A DNA stretch of 9,597 bases from Methanothrix sp. (GTDB taxonomy: Archaea; Halobacteriota; Methanosarcinia; Methanotrichales; Methanotrichaceae), in contig JAABPZ010000035.1 in the NCBI GenBank assembly GCA_011391755.1, positions 1 to 9,597 of the forward strand, read 5' to 3'. The position numbers and the translations under genes are program-made. Numbering within the stretch: the first letter of the stretch is position 1; each line of letters begins with the position of its first letter. The notes beneath the pieces are model-generated. The model had not been told where the DNA came from, made no database searches, and saw only the letters and a list, made by a program, of their open reading frames with translations. Shown one piece after another: positions 1 to 6,379 of this stretch.

Positions 1-205
1 TCTGAGTATAAGTCACTCCATTGATCTCTCTTACGCTCAGAACAGCCCGGTTTAGGTCGGATATGCTCTCCACATCAGCTATGGCGATGAAGTCTCTCTC
101 TCCATAGACCGGTACAACTTCCCGAATACCTTTGATGCCCTCCAGGCAATCGTGGACCGCCTTTTCCGTTCCCGGCTCAACGTTTATCATTATGAAGCCT
201 TTCAA
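1..205 (-). CDS. Stand-alone Lrp/AsnC ligand-binding (RAM) domain protein, 3' end cut off by window
   Basis: The visible 68 codons read MKGFIMINVEPGTEKAV... and continue through GIREVVPVYGERDFIAIADV to REINGVTYTQ. This is the beta-alpha-beta fold of the Lrp/AsnC C-terminal RAM domain. No helix-turn-helix precedes it, so it is a single-domain form of the kind common in archaea, usually about 75-80 residues; only a few C-terminal residues should be missing. Such domains oligomerise and bind amino acids or other small molecules, and may partner full-length Lrp proteins; that role is family knowledge, not shown here. I chose the TTG at 205-203: it restores the usual MKxFIxINVEPG beginning and has GGGGGAT at 217-211, five bases upstream. 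The in-frame ATG at 190-188 would cut off the first beta strand. It lies 47 bases downstream of the TPR gene on the same strand. Confidence 0.85.
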   Translation of the reverse strand, partial: MKGFIMINVEPGTEKAVHDCLEGIKGIREVVPVYGERDFIAIADVESISDLNRAVLSVREINGVTYTQ

Positions 206-210
206 TGTCT

Positions 211-217
211 ATCCCCC
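211..217 (-). promoter_or_regulatory. Ribosome binding site deciding the TTG start of the RAM-domain gene
   Basis: Read on the minus strand, GGGGGAT lies five bases before the TTG at 205-203. It resembles the archaeal SD core GGAGGTGAT with one change and one gap. It favours the TTG over the downstream ATG at 190-188, which has only a weaker AAAGG ahead of it. The gap from 252 to 206 also holds an AT-rich stretch (CTTAAAGCATAATTTTT on the minus strand) that could be a weak internal promoter, but I would not call it one from sequence alone. Confidence 0.55.
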
Positions 218-252
218 AAAAATTATGCTTTAAGATTCTCCTTTTGATAATA

Positions 253-801
253 TCACTCTTTCCCCTGCAGATCCCTTTGAAGGGCTCTCTGATGGGCTAT
301 CTCCGGGGGGGCTCTCTCCTCTGGAACGGGAATGCCTTTTTGCTCCATCAGTTCCTTTACCATCTCAATCTCGTCTTCCAGGCGCTTCAAAGGCATTGCC
401 TCCCTGGCCAGGTACAGGCAACTCAATGCCTCCTCCAATCGTCCTAATGCCGTCAGTACTGCAGCCGTAGATTCCTGGTCATAGGCATCGCCTCCTTTCT
501 GGAGCACGCAGTCGTAAATCAGAAGTGCCTCTTCCAGCCTCTTTTGGTTTCTCAGCAAAAAGCCCTTGTTCCTCAGAGCATCCAGATTTTCGGGGTCGAT
601 GGCCAGGCATCGATCGTAGCTTTGCATAGCCTCCTCGAAGCGGCCCAGGCCAAAGAGGGCCACGCCCTGGTTGTTCCAGACTTCCGGTATCTCCTGGTTC
701 ATAGCCAGCACTCGCTCGAAGATCTCTAAAGCCTCCTCAAACATCTTCTGCTTGACCTTGTCCATGCCTCTGTGCAGCAGCACCTTCTCTTTGTTGTTCA
801 T
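253..801 (-). CDS. TPR repeat protein, four tandem repeats
   Basis: A 182-residue protein made almost wholly of tetratricopeptide repeats, which are helical-hairpin scaffolds for protein-protein contacts. Four 34-residue repeats follow one another without gaps at about residues 7-40, 41-74, 75-108 and 109-142. The second is canonical (VWNNQGVALFGLGRFEEA...LAIDPEN); the third (ALRNKGFLLRNQKRLEEA) and fourth (TALGRLEEALSCLYLA) are clear; the first is more divergent. A charged helical tail of about 40 residues follows (DEIEMVKELMEQKG). There is no signal peptide or membrane segment, so it is probably cytoplasmic. The ATG at 801-799 is chosen because GAGG lies five bases upstream, overlapping the stop of the DUF3467 gene; an in-frame extension to 855 would run back into that gene. 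The partner is unknown; the gene order suggests co-expression with the DUF3467 protein. Confidence 0.9.
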   Translation of the reverse strand: MNNKEKVLLHRGMDKVKQKMFEEALEIFERVLAMNQEIPEVWNNQGVALFGLGRFEEAMQSYDRCLAIDPENLDALRNKGFLLRNQKRLEEALLIYDCVLQKGGDAYDQESTAAVLTALGRLEEALSCLYLAREAMPLKRLEDEIEMVKELMEQKGIPVPEERAPPEIAHQRALQRDLQGKE

Positions 802-808
802 AGCCGCC

Positions 809-1153
809 TCACATATATCCCTGGATAGCTGCCGACTCGCTGCCCTTCTCCGCAATGGCAGGATTCTGGGGTACCGATCCCGGCCTCTTGATCTCTCCGA
901 AGACCTTCTCGTAGTCCTTGATGTGCTCTACCAGCCAGTTGGCCAGTTCCTTGGCCGCTAGGGGTGAGAGAATGATCTCCGTATCGATCTTTCTCTCCAT
1001 GACTGTCATGTTCTTGCCGTCCTCGACCAGCGTCTTTGGCGAGTCGTTGTAAAAGGCAATGCGAAAGTCGTAGGGGCTGTGTCCTCCGATCGCGCCTATG
1101 GCATAGACCTGGCTAAAATCGGAGCTTTTTGAGATTTCCACTTTAACTTCCAT
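809..1153 (-). CDS. DUF3467-family protein
   Basis: A 114-residue protein. The body matches the DUF3467 pattern as I know it: an N-terminal beta strand, the SPYDFRIAFYNDSP segment (family form: SPxDFxLDF), a variable middle, then a beta strand and helix with IILSPLAAKELANWL and the closing VEHIKDYEKVFGEI. Family members are small soluble proteins of about 100 residues in bacteria and archaea with no assigned function. The last 27 residues (from about KRPGSVP) are a low-complexity tail outside the domain. The ATG at 1153-1151 has no good SD close by, but a minus-strand TTTTTTAAG box is centred about 25-27 bases upstream, which fits a leaderless transcript. It is the first gene of the minus-strand run and is translationally close to the TPR gene (stop at 811-809, next ATG at 801). 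Confidence 0.85.
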   Translation of the reverse strand: MEVKVEISKSSDFSQVYAIGAIGGHSPYDFRIAFYNDSPKTLVEDGKNMTVMERKIDTEIILSPLAAKELANWLVEHIKDYEKVFGEIKRPGSVPQNPAIAEKGSESAAIQGYM

Positions 1154-1237
1154 GCATGCGGGATAGGGCTCCAGCTTAAAAAAGATGATGATATCGAAAT
1201 GTATTTAGATGACTTAGCTTCTTGTGTTGCCGATACT
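1154..1237. promoter_or_regulatory. Divergent promoter region between the DUF3467 gene and carA
   Basis: This 84-base gap separates two genes read in opposite directions. The block CTTAAAAAAG at 1175-1184 reads as a TATA-like TTTTTTAAG on the minus strand, placed for a leaderless start at 1153. A second AT-rich block, TATTTAGA at 1202-1209, lies about 30 bases ahead of the carA ATG at 1238 and would suit a leaderless or very short-leader carA transcript, which agrees with the absence of an SD there. The CTTAAAAAAG block could also serve carA with a leader of roughly 30 bases. The boxes are degenerate, and no operator palindrome is evident. Confidence 0.45.
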
Positions 1238-2344
1238 ATGATTGGGGTCTTAGGGTTAGAAGACGGTACAAGGGTGGAAGGTACCGGTTTTGGTGCGCCC
1301 GGTACGGTTTCGGGTGAACTGGTCTTTACTACCGTTATGTCCGGATATGAGGAGGCATTAACAGACCCCTCTTACCACGGACAGATGCTCATGTTCACAT
1401 ATCCTCTGCAAGGAAATTACGGCATAAGCGGCGAGGATTTTCAATCCGACCGGATGTGGCCGCGCGCCATGGTCAGCCGGGAATACTGGGATCGTCCAAC
1501 ACATCATCGTCACGCAAAGACGCTCAACCGGTTCCTTATTGATGAGGGCAAGCCCGGGCTATGTGACGTGGATACTCGCATGCTCACTTTGAAGGTAAGA
1601 GAGCTTGGCGTGATGAAAGCCGCGCTTGCCGTTGGCGAAAGGAGAGACGTAAAAGACTTGGATGTGGTGGCAATGGCAAGGTCCCAGGCCGATATATCTC
1701 TCCAAAATCTGCTGGGAGATGTGACCTGCAAATCACCTTACCGCATGAAAGGCAATGGCCCTCGCATGGCGGTGCTGGATTTAGGCATGAAGAGGAATAT
1801 TCTTAAAAGCCTCTCCGCTCGCGGATTCGATATAACGGTGCTTCCTGCACATGCCGACATATCTCTGATCGAGACGGCAAGGCCAGAGGCGCTCTTCGTC
1901 TCCAATGGACCTGGCGATCCCGAAATGGCCAAAGAGGCCATCTCTGCCGTCCGGCACTATGCAGGACAAATTCCCATCTTTGGAATATGCCTGGGACATC
2001 AGGTCATATCACTGGGCCTGGGTGCCCAGACCTTCAAGCTCAAGTTCGGCCACCATGGTGGCAATCAGCCTGTCAAAGACCTGGAAAAAAGAATCGTCTA
2101 CATCACCTCTCAGAATCACAACTTTGCAGTCCGACCCGGCTCTGTGGAGGGCACGGACCTGGAGATCACCCAGCTAAATGCCAACGACGGCACAGTCGAA
2201 GGCATAAAGAGCGACAAGCTCAATGTTCTGGCGGTCCAGTACCACCCCGAGGCCCATCCCGGACCGCTCTGCACGGAAGATCCATTCTTTGGATCGGTCT
2301 TGAGAATAATGAATGGTCGGACAGGCGTTGCCGGGAGGCGATAG
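1238..2344 (+). CDS. carA: Carbamoyl phosphate synthetase small (glutaminase) subunit
   Basis: CarA hydrolyses glutamine and passes ammonia through a tunnel to CarB for carbamoyl phosphate synthesis, the precursor of both pyrimidines and arginine. The 368-residue product has the usual two parts: a CarA-specific N-terminal domain (MIGVLGLEDGT, GSxxFTT-like ELVFTTVMSGYEEALTDPSY, FTYPLQGNYG) and a class I glutamine amidotransferase domain from about residue 185. The triad is visible: Cys251 in GICLGHQ, and His336 and Glu338 in YHPEAHPGP; NGPGDPE forms the oxyanion region. I start at ATG 1238 because MxGxLxLEDGT is the family's beginning. An in-frame ATG at 1199 would add 13 residues without family resemblance (MYLDDLASCVADT). 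Neither start has a good SD. The stop is two bases before carB. Confidence 0.97.
   Translation: MIGVLGLEDGTRVEGTGFGAPGTVSGELVFTTVMSGYEEALTDPSYHGQMLMFTYPLQGNYGISGEDFQSDRMWPRAMVSREYWDRPTHHRHAKTLNRFLIDEGKPGLCDVDTRMLTLKVRELGVMKAALAVGERRDVKDLDVVAMARSQADISLQNLLGDVTCKSPYRMKGNGPRMAVLDLGMKRNILKSLSARGFDITVLPAHADISLIETARPEALFVSNGPGDPEMAKEAISAVRHYAGQIPIFGICLGHQVISLGLGAQTFKLKFGHHGGNQPVKDLEKRIVYITSQNHNFAVRPGSVEGTDLEITQLNANDGTVEGIKSDKLNVLAVQYHPEAHPGPLCTEDPFFGSVLRIMNGRTGVAGRR
2333..2342 (+). promoter_or_regulatory. Strong SD for carB inside the carA 3' end
   Basis: GGGAGGCGAT is a near-complete archaeal SD (GGAGGTGAT with one change), four bases before the carB ATG at 2347. It is made by the last carA codons (Gly-Arg-Arg) and the first base of the TAG stop. 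Ribosomes finishing carA therefore end on the carB binding site, which fits coupled synthesis of the two subunits. Confidence 0.85.
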
Positions 2345-2346
2345 AG

Positions 2347-5300
2347 ATGCCCAAAAGAAATGATATCCATAAGGTCCTTCTCATCGGCTCGGGGCCCATC
2401 CAGATTGGTCAGGCCGCAGAATTTGATTTCTCCGGCTCTCAGGCCTGCAAATCCCTGCGCGAAGAGGGAATCGAGGTCGTCTTGGTCAACTCCAATCCCG
2501 CTACCATCATGACCGATCCAGACACTGCCGATAAGGTCTACATTGAGCCTCTGGTGCCGGAGATTTTGGCCAAGATCATCGAGAAGGAGAGGCCGGATGG
2601 AATTATTGCCGGCATCGGTGGCCAGACGGGTCTGAACATCACATCTGAGCTCGCAGATATGGGCGTTCTCGAGAAATTCAATGTCGAGGTACTGGGCACG
2701 TCCGTCAAGTCCATTCGGGAGGCAGAGGATCGCGACCTCTTCAAGAAGGCCATGCAGCGTGTGGGCGAGCCCGTGCCGAAGAGCAAAGCCGTCAACACCC
2801 TGGACGAGGCCTTGGCGGTCATGGAGGAGCTGGGACTGCCGCTGGTAGTTCGGCCTGCATACACATTGGGTGGCTCAGGGGGAGGCATTGCCAGGACTCG
2901 CGAGGAGTTGCTCTCCATCTGCGAACTGGGGCTGAAGAGGTCTCGCATCAGCCAGGTCTTGCTGGAGGAGAGCCTGGGGGGCTGGATTGAGCTGGAGTAC
3001 GAGGTGATGAGGGACTCGAACAATACCTGCATCACCATTTGCAACATGGAGAACATGGATCCCATGGGCATTCACACCGGTGAGTCTATCGTCGTCACGC
3101 CCATCCAGACCCTGTCCGATAAGGAGATCCAGATGCTGCGTAGCTCCGCCATCAACATCATCCGCGCTTTAGAAATTGAGGGCGGCTGCAACATCCAGTT
3201 TGCCTTCAAGAACGGGGAGTACCGGGTCATCGAGGTCAACCCTCGCGTCTCCCGCTCCTCGGCTCTGGCCTCCAAGGCCACCGGCTACCCCATTGCCCGG
3301 GTTACCGCCAAAATCGCCATCGGCATGACACTCGATGAGATCAGAAACGATGTGACCAAAGAGACGCCCGCTTCCTTCGAGCCCGCCGTGGATTATGTGG
3401 TGATCAAGATTCCCCGCTGGCCGTTCGACAAGTTCGTCAAGGCCAACAAGACCCTCACCACGGCCATGAAATCCACAGGTGAGGTCATGGCCATTGGACG
3501 GAGCTATGAGGAGGCTCTCATGAAGGCCATTCGTTCCCTGGATATCGATAAAGATCTGGGGTACGCGGGAAAGTACACCATCTGGACGGATGAGGAGATA
3601 AAAAACCTCCTGGAAAATCCCACTGACGAGCGGCTCTTTGCCATCTACCAGGCCTTGAAGAGAGGCATGTCCTCGGAGGAGATCTCGAAGATTACAGGCA
3701 TTGAGCCTTACTTCCTCTACCGGATGGAGAACATCATCGCCATGGAAGAAGAGATTAGAGCCGGGCTCGATGCCAAGGTTCTGAGGAAGGCCAAGCGCAT
3801 CGGCTTTACTGATAAGCAGATAGCTGGCATCGTGGGCAAAAGCCGGGAAGAAATAACCGATATGCGTATCTCGCTTGGCATCATTCCTACTTACAAGATG
3901 GTGGATACCTGTGCCGCCGAGTTTGAGGCCAAGACCCCCTACTACTACTCCACCTATGACACAGAGTGCGAACTCTTGCCATCAGACAAAAAGAAGGTGC
4001 TGATTTTGGGCTCAGGCCCCATCAGGATCGGGCAAGGCATTGAGTTTGACTATTGCACAGTTCATGCTGTGATGGCATTGCGGGAACAGGGCATTGAGAC
4101 CCATATCGTCAACAACAATCCGGAGACCGTTTCCACCGATTACGACACCTCGGACAAGCTCTTCTTTGAGCCGGTTACTTTAGAGGACGTCATGAACATC
4201 CTGGAAAAGGAGCAGCACTACGGTGTACTGGTGCAGTTCGGCGGCCAGACGGCCATAAACCTGGCCTTCCCCCTGGAAAAGGAGATCGCACGTCGCGGCT
4301 TGAAGACAAAGATTCTGGGCACCAGTCCGGACAGCATTGATCTGGCGGAGGATCGGGAGAGGTTCAATGCTCTCATGGACCAGTTGAACATACCTCAGCC
4401 TCGTGCCGGCATCGCCTTCACTCCCCTCGAAGCCAAGGCGGTTGCCACCAGGATCGGCTATCCCGTACTGGTGCGGCCCAGCTACGTTCTGGGAGGCAGG
4501 GCCATGGAGATCGTTTACGACGAGGCGGGCCTGGAGGTCTACATGCGCGAAGCGGTGCACGTCTCCCATGATCATCCCGTTCTTATCGATGATTTCCTGC
4601 AAAACGCTGTGGAGATCGATGTGGACGCGGTTTGCGACGGCACCGATGTTCTGATTGGCGCCATCATGGAGCACATCGAGGAGGCAGGCATTCATTCGGG
4701 TGACAGCGCCTGCATGATTCCTCCTCAGACCTTGCCTGGCGTGGTTTTAGAGGTGGTGAGGGACTACGTGCGCAAGATCGCGCTGGGGCTTAAAGTCGTG
4801 GGAATTGTGAACCTGCAGATGGCTTACAAAGACGGCACGGTTTATGTTCTGGAGGCCAACCCTCGGTCGAGTCGCACCATACCTTTCGTCTCCAAAGCCG
4901 TGGGCCTGCCCCTGGCCAAGATTGCCGCCAATGTCATGATTGGGAAATCCTTGCAAGAGCAGGGCACCCTTTTAGAGCCCAAGACGCCTTACGTCTCCGT
5001 CAAGGAGGTGCTCCTGCCCTTTGACAAGCTGCCAGGCGCAGACGTGCTGCTGGGGCCGGAGATGAGGTCTACGGGCGAGGTCATGGGCATAGACTACAAG
5101 CTGGGCCTGGCCTTCTTCAAGGCGGAGCTGTCTGCTGACAATCCGCTGCCCTTGGAGGGCATGGTCTTCATCTCCGTCAAGGATGAGGACAAGGCAGCCG
5201 TTGCTGTGGCCGCCAAGAAGCTGCATGAGGCGGGGCTTTCCATCATTGCCACAGATAGCACAGCCGAGTACCTGCGCCGCTCGGGCCTGCCTGTGGTGAG

Positions 5301-5565
5301 GGTGAATAAGATCTACAACGGCAGTCCCAATATCATGGACTACATCAAGATTGGCGAGGTGAAGCTGATCATCAATACGCCCACCACCAAAGAGTCGGTC
5401 AAGGACGGCGTCCAGATTAGGAGAAGCGCCGTGGACTACCACATTCCCTACATCACCACCATTCAAGCGGCCCAGGCGGCAGCTGATGCCATTCTCATGG
5501 CCAAGAAGGATCAGATTACCATCAAGGCGCTGGATGAGTATCACAAAGAGGTCTACTACAATTGA
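2347..5565 (+). CDS. carB: Carbamoyl phosphate synthetase large subunit, full-length fused form
   Basis: CarB makes carbamoyl phosphate from bicarbonate, glutamine-derived ammonia and two ATP. At 1072 residues it matches the usual bacterial length of about 1070. Order of domains: first ATP-grasp half (carboxyphosphate synthesis, about 1-400) with IGSGPIQIGQ, Arg169 in VVRPAYTLGGSGGG and Glu296/Asn298 in IEVNPRVSRSS; oligomerisation domain (about 400-550); second ATP-grasp half (from about 550) with LGSGPIRIGQ, Arg710 in VRPSYVLGGRAM, HIEEAGIHSGDS and Glu836/Asn838 in LEANPRSSRT; and a C-terminal MGS-like allosteric domain from about residue 938 (ATDSTAEYLRRSGL, IRRSAVDYHIPY). All expected motifs are intact. 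Some methanogens split carB into two genes; this one does not. The ATG at 2347 is set by the SD and by the MPKRxDIxKVLxIGSGP beginning; the frame stays open upstream to 1987 but overlaps carA. Confidence 0.98.
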   Translation: MPKRNDIHKVLLIGSGPIQIGQAAEFDFSGSQACKSLREEGIEVVLVNSNPATIMTDPDTADKVYIEPLVPEILAKIIEKERPDGIIAGIGGQTGLNITSELADMGVLEKFNVEVLGTSVKSIREAEDRDLFKKAMQRVGEPVPKSKAVNTLDEALAVMEELGLPLVVRPAYTLGGSGGGIARTREELLSICELGLKRSRISQVLLEESLGGWIELEYEVMRDSNNTCITICNMENMDPMGIHTGESIVVTPIQTLSDKEIQMLRSSAINIIRALEIEGGCNIQFAFKNGEYRVIEVNPRVSRSSALASKATGYPIARVTAKIAIGMTLDEIRNDVTKETPASFEPAVDYVVIKIPRWPFDKFVKANKTLTTAMKSTGEVMAIGRSYEEALMKAIRSLDIDKDLGYAGKYTIWTDEEIKNLLENPTDERLFAIYQALKRGMSSEEISKITGIEPYFLYRMENIIAMEEEIRAGLDAKVLRKAKRIGFTDKQIAGIVGKSREEITDMRISLGIIPTYKMVDTCAAEFEAKTPYYYSTYDTECELLPSDKKKVLILGSGPIRIGQGIEFDYCTVHAVMALREQGIETHIVNNNPETVSTDYDTSDKLFFEPVTLEDVMNILEKEQHYGVLVQFGGQTAINLAFPLEKEIARRGLKTKILGTSPDSIDLAEDRERFNALMDQLNIPQPRAGIAFTPLEAKAVATRIGYPVLVRPSYVLGGRAMEIVYDEAGLEVYMREAVHVSHDHPVLIDDFLQNAVEIDVDAVCDGTDVLIGAIMEHIEEAGIHSGDSACMIPPQTLPGVVLEVVRDYVRKIALGLKVVGIVNLQMAYKDGTVYVLEANPRSSRTIPFVSKAVGLPLAKIAANVMIGKSLQEQGTLLEPKTPYVSVKEVLLPFDKLPGADVLLGPEMRSTGEVMGIDYKLGLAFFKAELSADNPLPLEGMVFISVKDEDKAAVAVAAKKLHEAGLSIIATDSTAEYLRRSGLPVVRVNKIYNGSPNIMDYIKIGEVKLIINTPTTKESVKDGVQIRRSAVDYHIPYITTIQAAQAAADAILMAKKDQITIKALDEYHKEVYYN

Positions 5566-5610
5566 AATTTGGATAGGGCCGGGCACGATGCCGGCCCTAT
5601 CCAAATTTCA
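5563..5610 (+). terminator. Perfect 20-bp hairpin at the carB stop, probable transcript 3' end
   Basis: The arms at 5563-5582 and 5591-5610 are perfect reverse complements of 20 bases, with an 8-base loop (GCACGATG) at 5583-5590, followed by TTTT at 5611-5614. The left arm begins with the carB stop codon TGA. The position just after the carAB operon and before the tRNA promoter fits a terminator or a 3'-end-stabilising hairpin. The stem is longer than a typical intrinsic terminator and the T-tract is short; archaeal termination mostly depends on U-rich DNA, so the mechanism is inferred. Confidence 0.7.
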
Positions 5611-5639
5611 TTTTAGCTATTCCTAAGTCGGACCGAAGA

Positions 5640-5647
5640 CTTTATCT
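5640..5647 (+). promoter_or_regulatory. TATA-like box for the tRNA pair
   Basis: CTTTATCT, preceded by the purine-rich CGAAGA (BRE-like), is centred about 32 bases before the tRNA-Val 5' end. This predicts transcription starting near 5670 with a short leader to be removed by RNase P. It is the only AT-rich box between the carB hairpin and the tRNA. Confidence 0.5.
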
Positions 5648-5675
5648 GCGAGAAGGCGATAGGAAAGGTGCTCGC

Positions 5676-5749
5676 GGGCCCGTGGTCTAGCTGGTTATGA
5701 CGTCGCCTTGACATGGCGGAGGTCATGCGTTCGAATCGCGTCGGGCCCA
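5676..5749 (+). tRNA. tRNA-Val (anticodon GAC)
   Basis: The 74-base cloverleaf folds completely. The acceptor stem GGGCCCG pairs with CGGGCCC. The D arm is 5685-5701 with a short three-pair stem (GTC/GAC). The anticodon stem TCGCC/GGCGG closes a 7-base loop TTGACAT with GAC at 5710-5712. A 5-base variable loop follows, then the T stem ATGCG/CGCGT around TTCGAAT. The discriminator is A at 5749. No CCA is encoded (CTT follows) and there is no intron. It reads valine codons GTC and GTT. Confidence 0.96.
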
Positions 5750-5754
5750 CTTGA

Positions 5755-5827
<73 letters not shown>

Positions 5828-5837
5828 TTTTATTATT
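5828..5837 (+). terminator. T-rich transcription end after tRNA-Phe
   Basis: TTTTATTATT follows the tRNA discriminator base directly. Oligo-T runs of this sort are the usual archaeal termination signal after tRNA genes. No hairpin accompanies it. Confidence 0.5.
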
Positions 5838-6007
5838 AATTCATTGTTGCTTTCTGAAATTGGTTAGCCTCGAAATTGCCAGCCACCTCATTTTGTCTCT
5901 TGCCACAATTGGATCGCTTTTCGATCCCCCGTCCTCTCCATTCTTCGCACTCGCTTTTCCGTCCGCCAAGCACCTCCACTCTGGTTCATCTGGCAAAACC
6001 ATTATCG

Positions 6008-6017
6008 TTATAAACTA
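6008..6017 (+). promoter_or_regulatory. TATA box of the Dabb gene
   Basis: TTATAAACTA is the best TATA match in the 5838-6070 gap. Transcription would start around 6039, leaving a leader of about 30 bases that carries GGGAGG at 6056-6061, nine bases before the ATG at 6071. The rest of the gap (5838-6007) holds no gene I can support: only a 6-bp hairpin at 5911-5927 and a loose GAAATTG repeat. Confidence 0.5.
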
Positions 6018-6070
6018 TGCATGTGACCGCAATAGAGGAACCGTTCCTGGTAGCAGGGAGGCTTTTGCGG

Positions 6071-6373
6071 ATGATCAAGCATATCGTTATGTTCAAGCTC
6101 AAAGAATGGGCAGAGGGCAGGGATAAGGCGGCAAATATCAAGGCGCTCAAGGCTAAGCTGGAAGCCCTACCTGCCCAAATCGAGGAGATCAAGTTCTTCG
6201 AGGTGGGCATCAACTTCATCGAGGCGAGCGTGGCCTATGATCTGGCCCTCGTTTCAGAGTTCGAGAGCAAAGAAGATCTTTACCGCTATCAGAAGCATGC
6301 CGAGCACGTCTTGGTGGCAAACTTTGTCGGCAAAGTATGTGAGGGCCGGATCGTGGTGGATTATGTCCTCTGA
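6071..6373 (+). CDS. Dabb-family (stress-responsive alpha/beta barrel) protein
   Basis: A 100-residue protein that opens MIKHIVMFKLKE, the hallmark of the Dabb domain (first described in plant stress-induced proteins). The domain fills the whole protein: beta strand, helix with ANIKALKAKLEALPAQI, the strand EIKFFEVGINF, the strand AYDLALVSEF, then YRYQKHAEHV (family form: YxxHPxH), and a final VVDYVL strand. Dabb proteins are small dimeric ferredoxin-like barrels; a few act as cyclases or in degradation pathways, but most have no known activity, and nothing here narrows it. I start at ATG 6071, which has GGGAGG nine bases upstream; the in-frame ATG at 6017 would add 18 residues unlike the family and sits in the promoter. 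It is monocistronic and converges on the U32 gene with six bases between stops. Confidence 0.9.
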   Translation: MIKHIVMFKLKEWAEGRDKAANIKALKAKLEALPAQIEEIKFFEVGINFIEASVAYDLALVSEFESKEDLYRYQKHAEHVLVANFVGKVCEGRIVVDYVL

Positions 6374-6379
6374 TCTGCC

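Noticed and set aside
802..855. N-terminal extension of the TPR protein (MRRRAASRQL...)
   Set aside because: It overlaps the DUF3467 gene and has no SD, whereas ATG 801 has GAGG five bases upstream.
1987..2346. Upstream extension of the carB frame by 120 codons
   Set aside because: It overlaps the carA glutaminase domain in another frame, is rich in Arg/Pro/Ser shadow sequence, and the ATG at 2347 has a strong SD and the family N-terminus.
4972..5604. Minus-strand open frame of 210 codons across the carB 3' end
   Set aside because: It lies antisense to intact carB, has no recognisable domain and its composition is what carB codon bias produces on the opposite strand. The same applies to the minus-strand frames at 2538-3071 and 4180-4695.
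5856..5887. Imperfect direct repeat GAAATTG...AGCC, two copies 16 bases apart
   Set aside because: It is short, imperfect and only two copies, so there is no support for an attachment site or iteron even though it is near a tRNA.
5911..5927. Hairpin GGATCG-CTTTT-CGATCC
   Set aside because: A 6-bp stem in a non-coding gap is easily due to chance, and it is not placed at any gene end or start.
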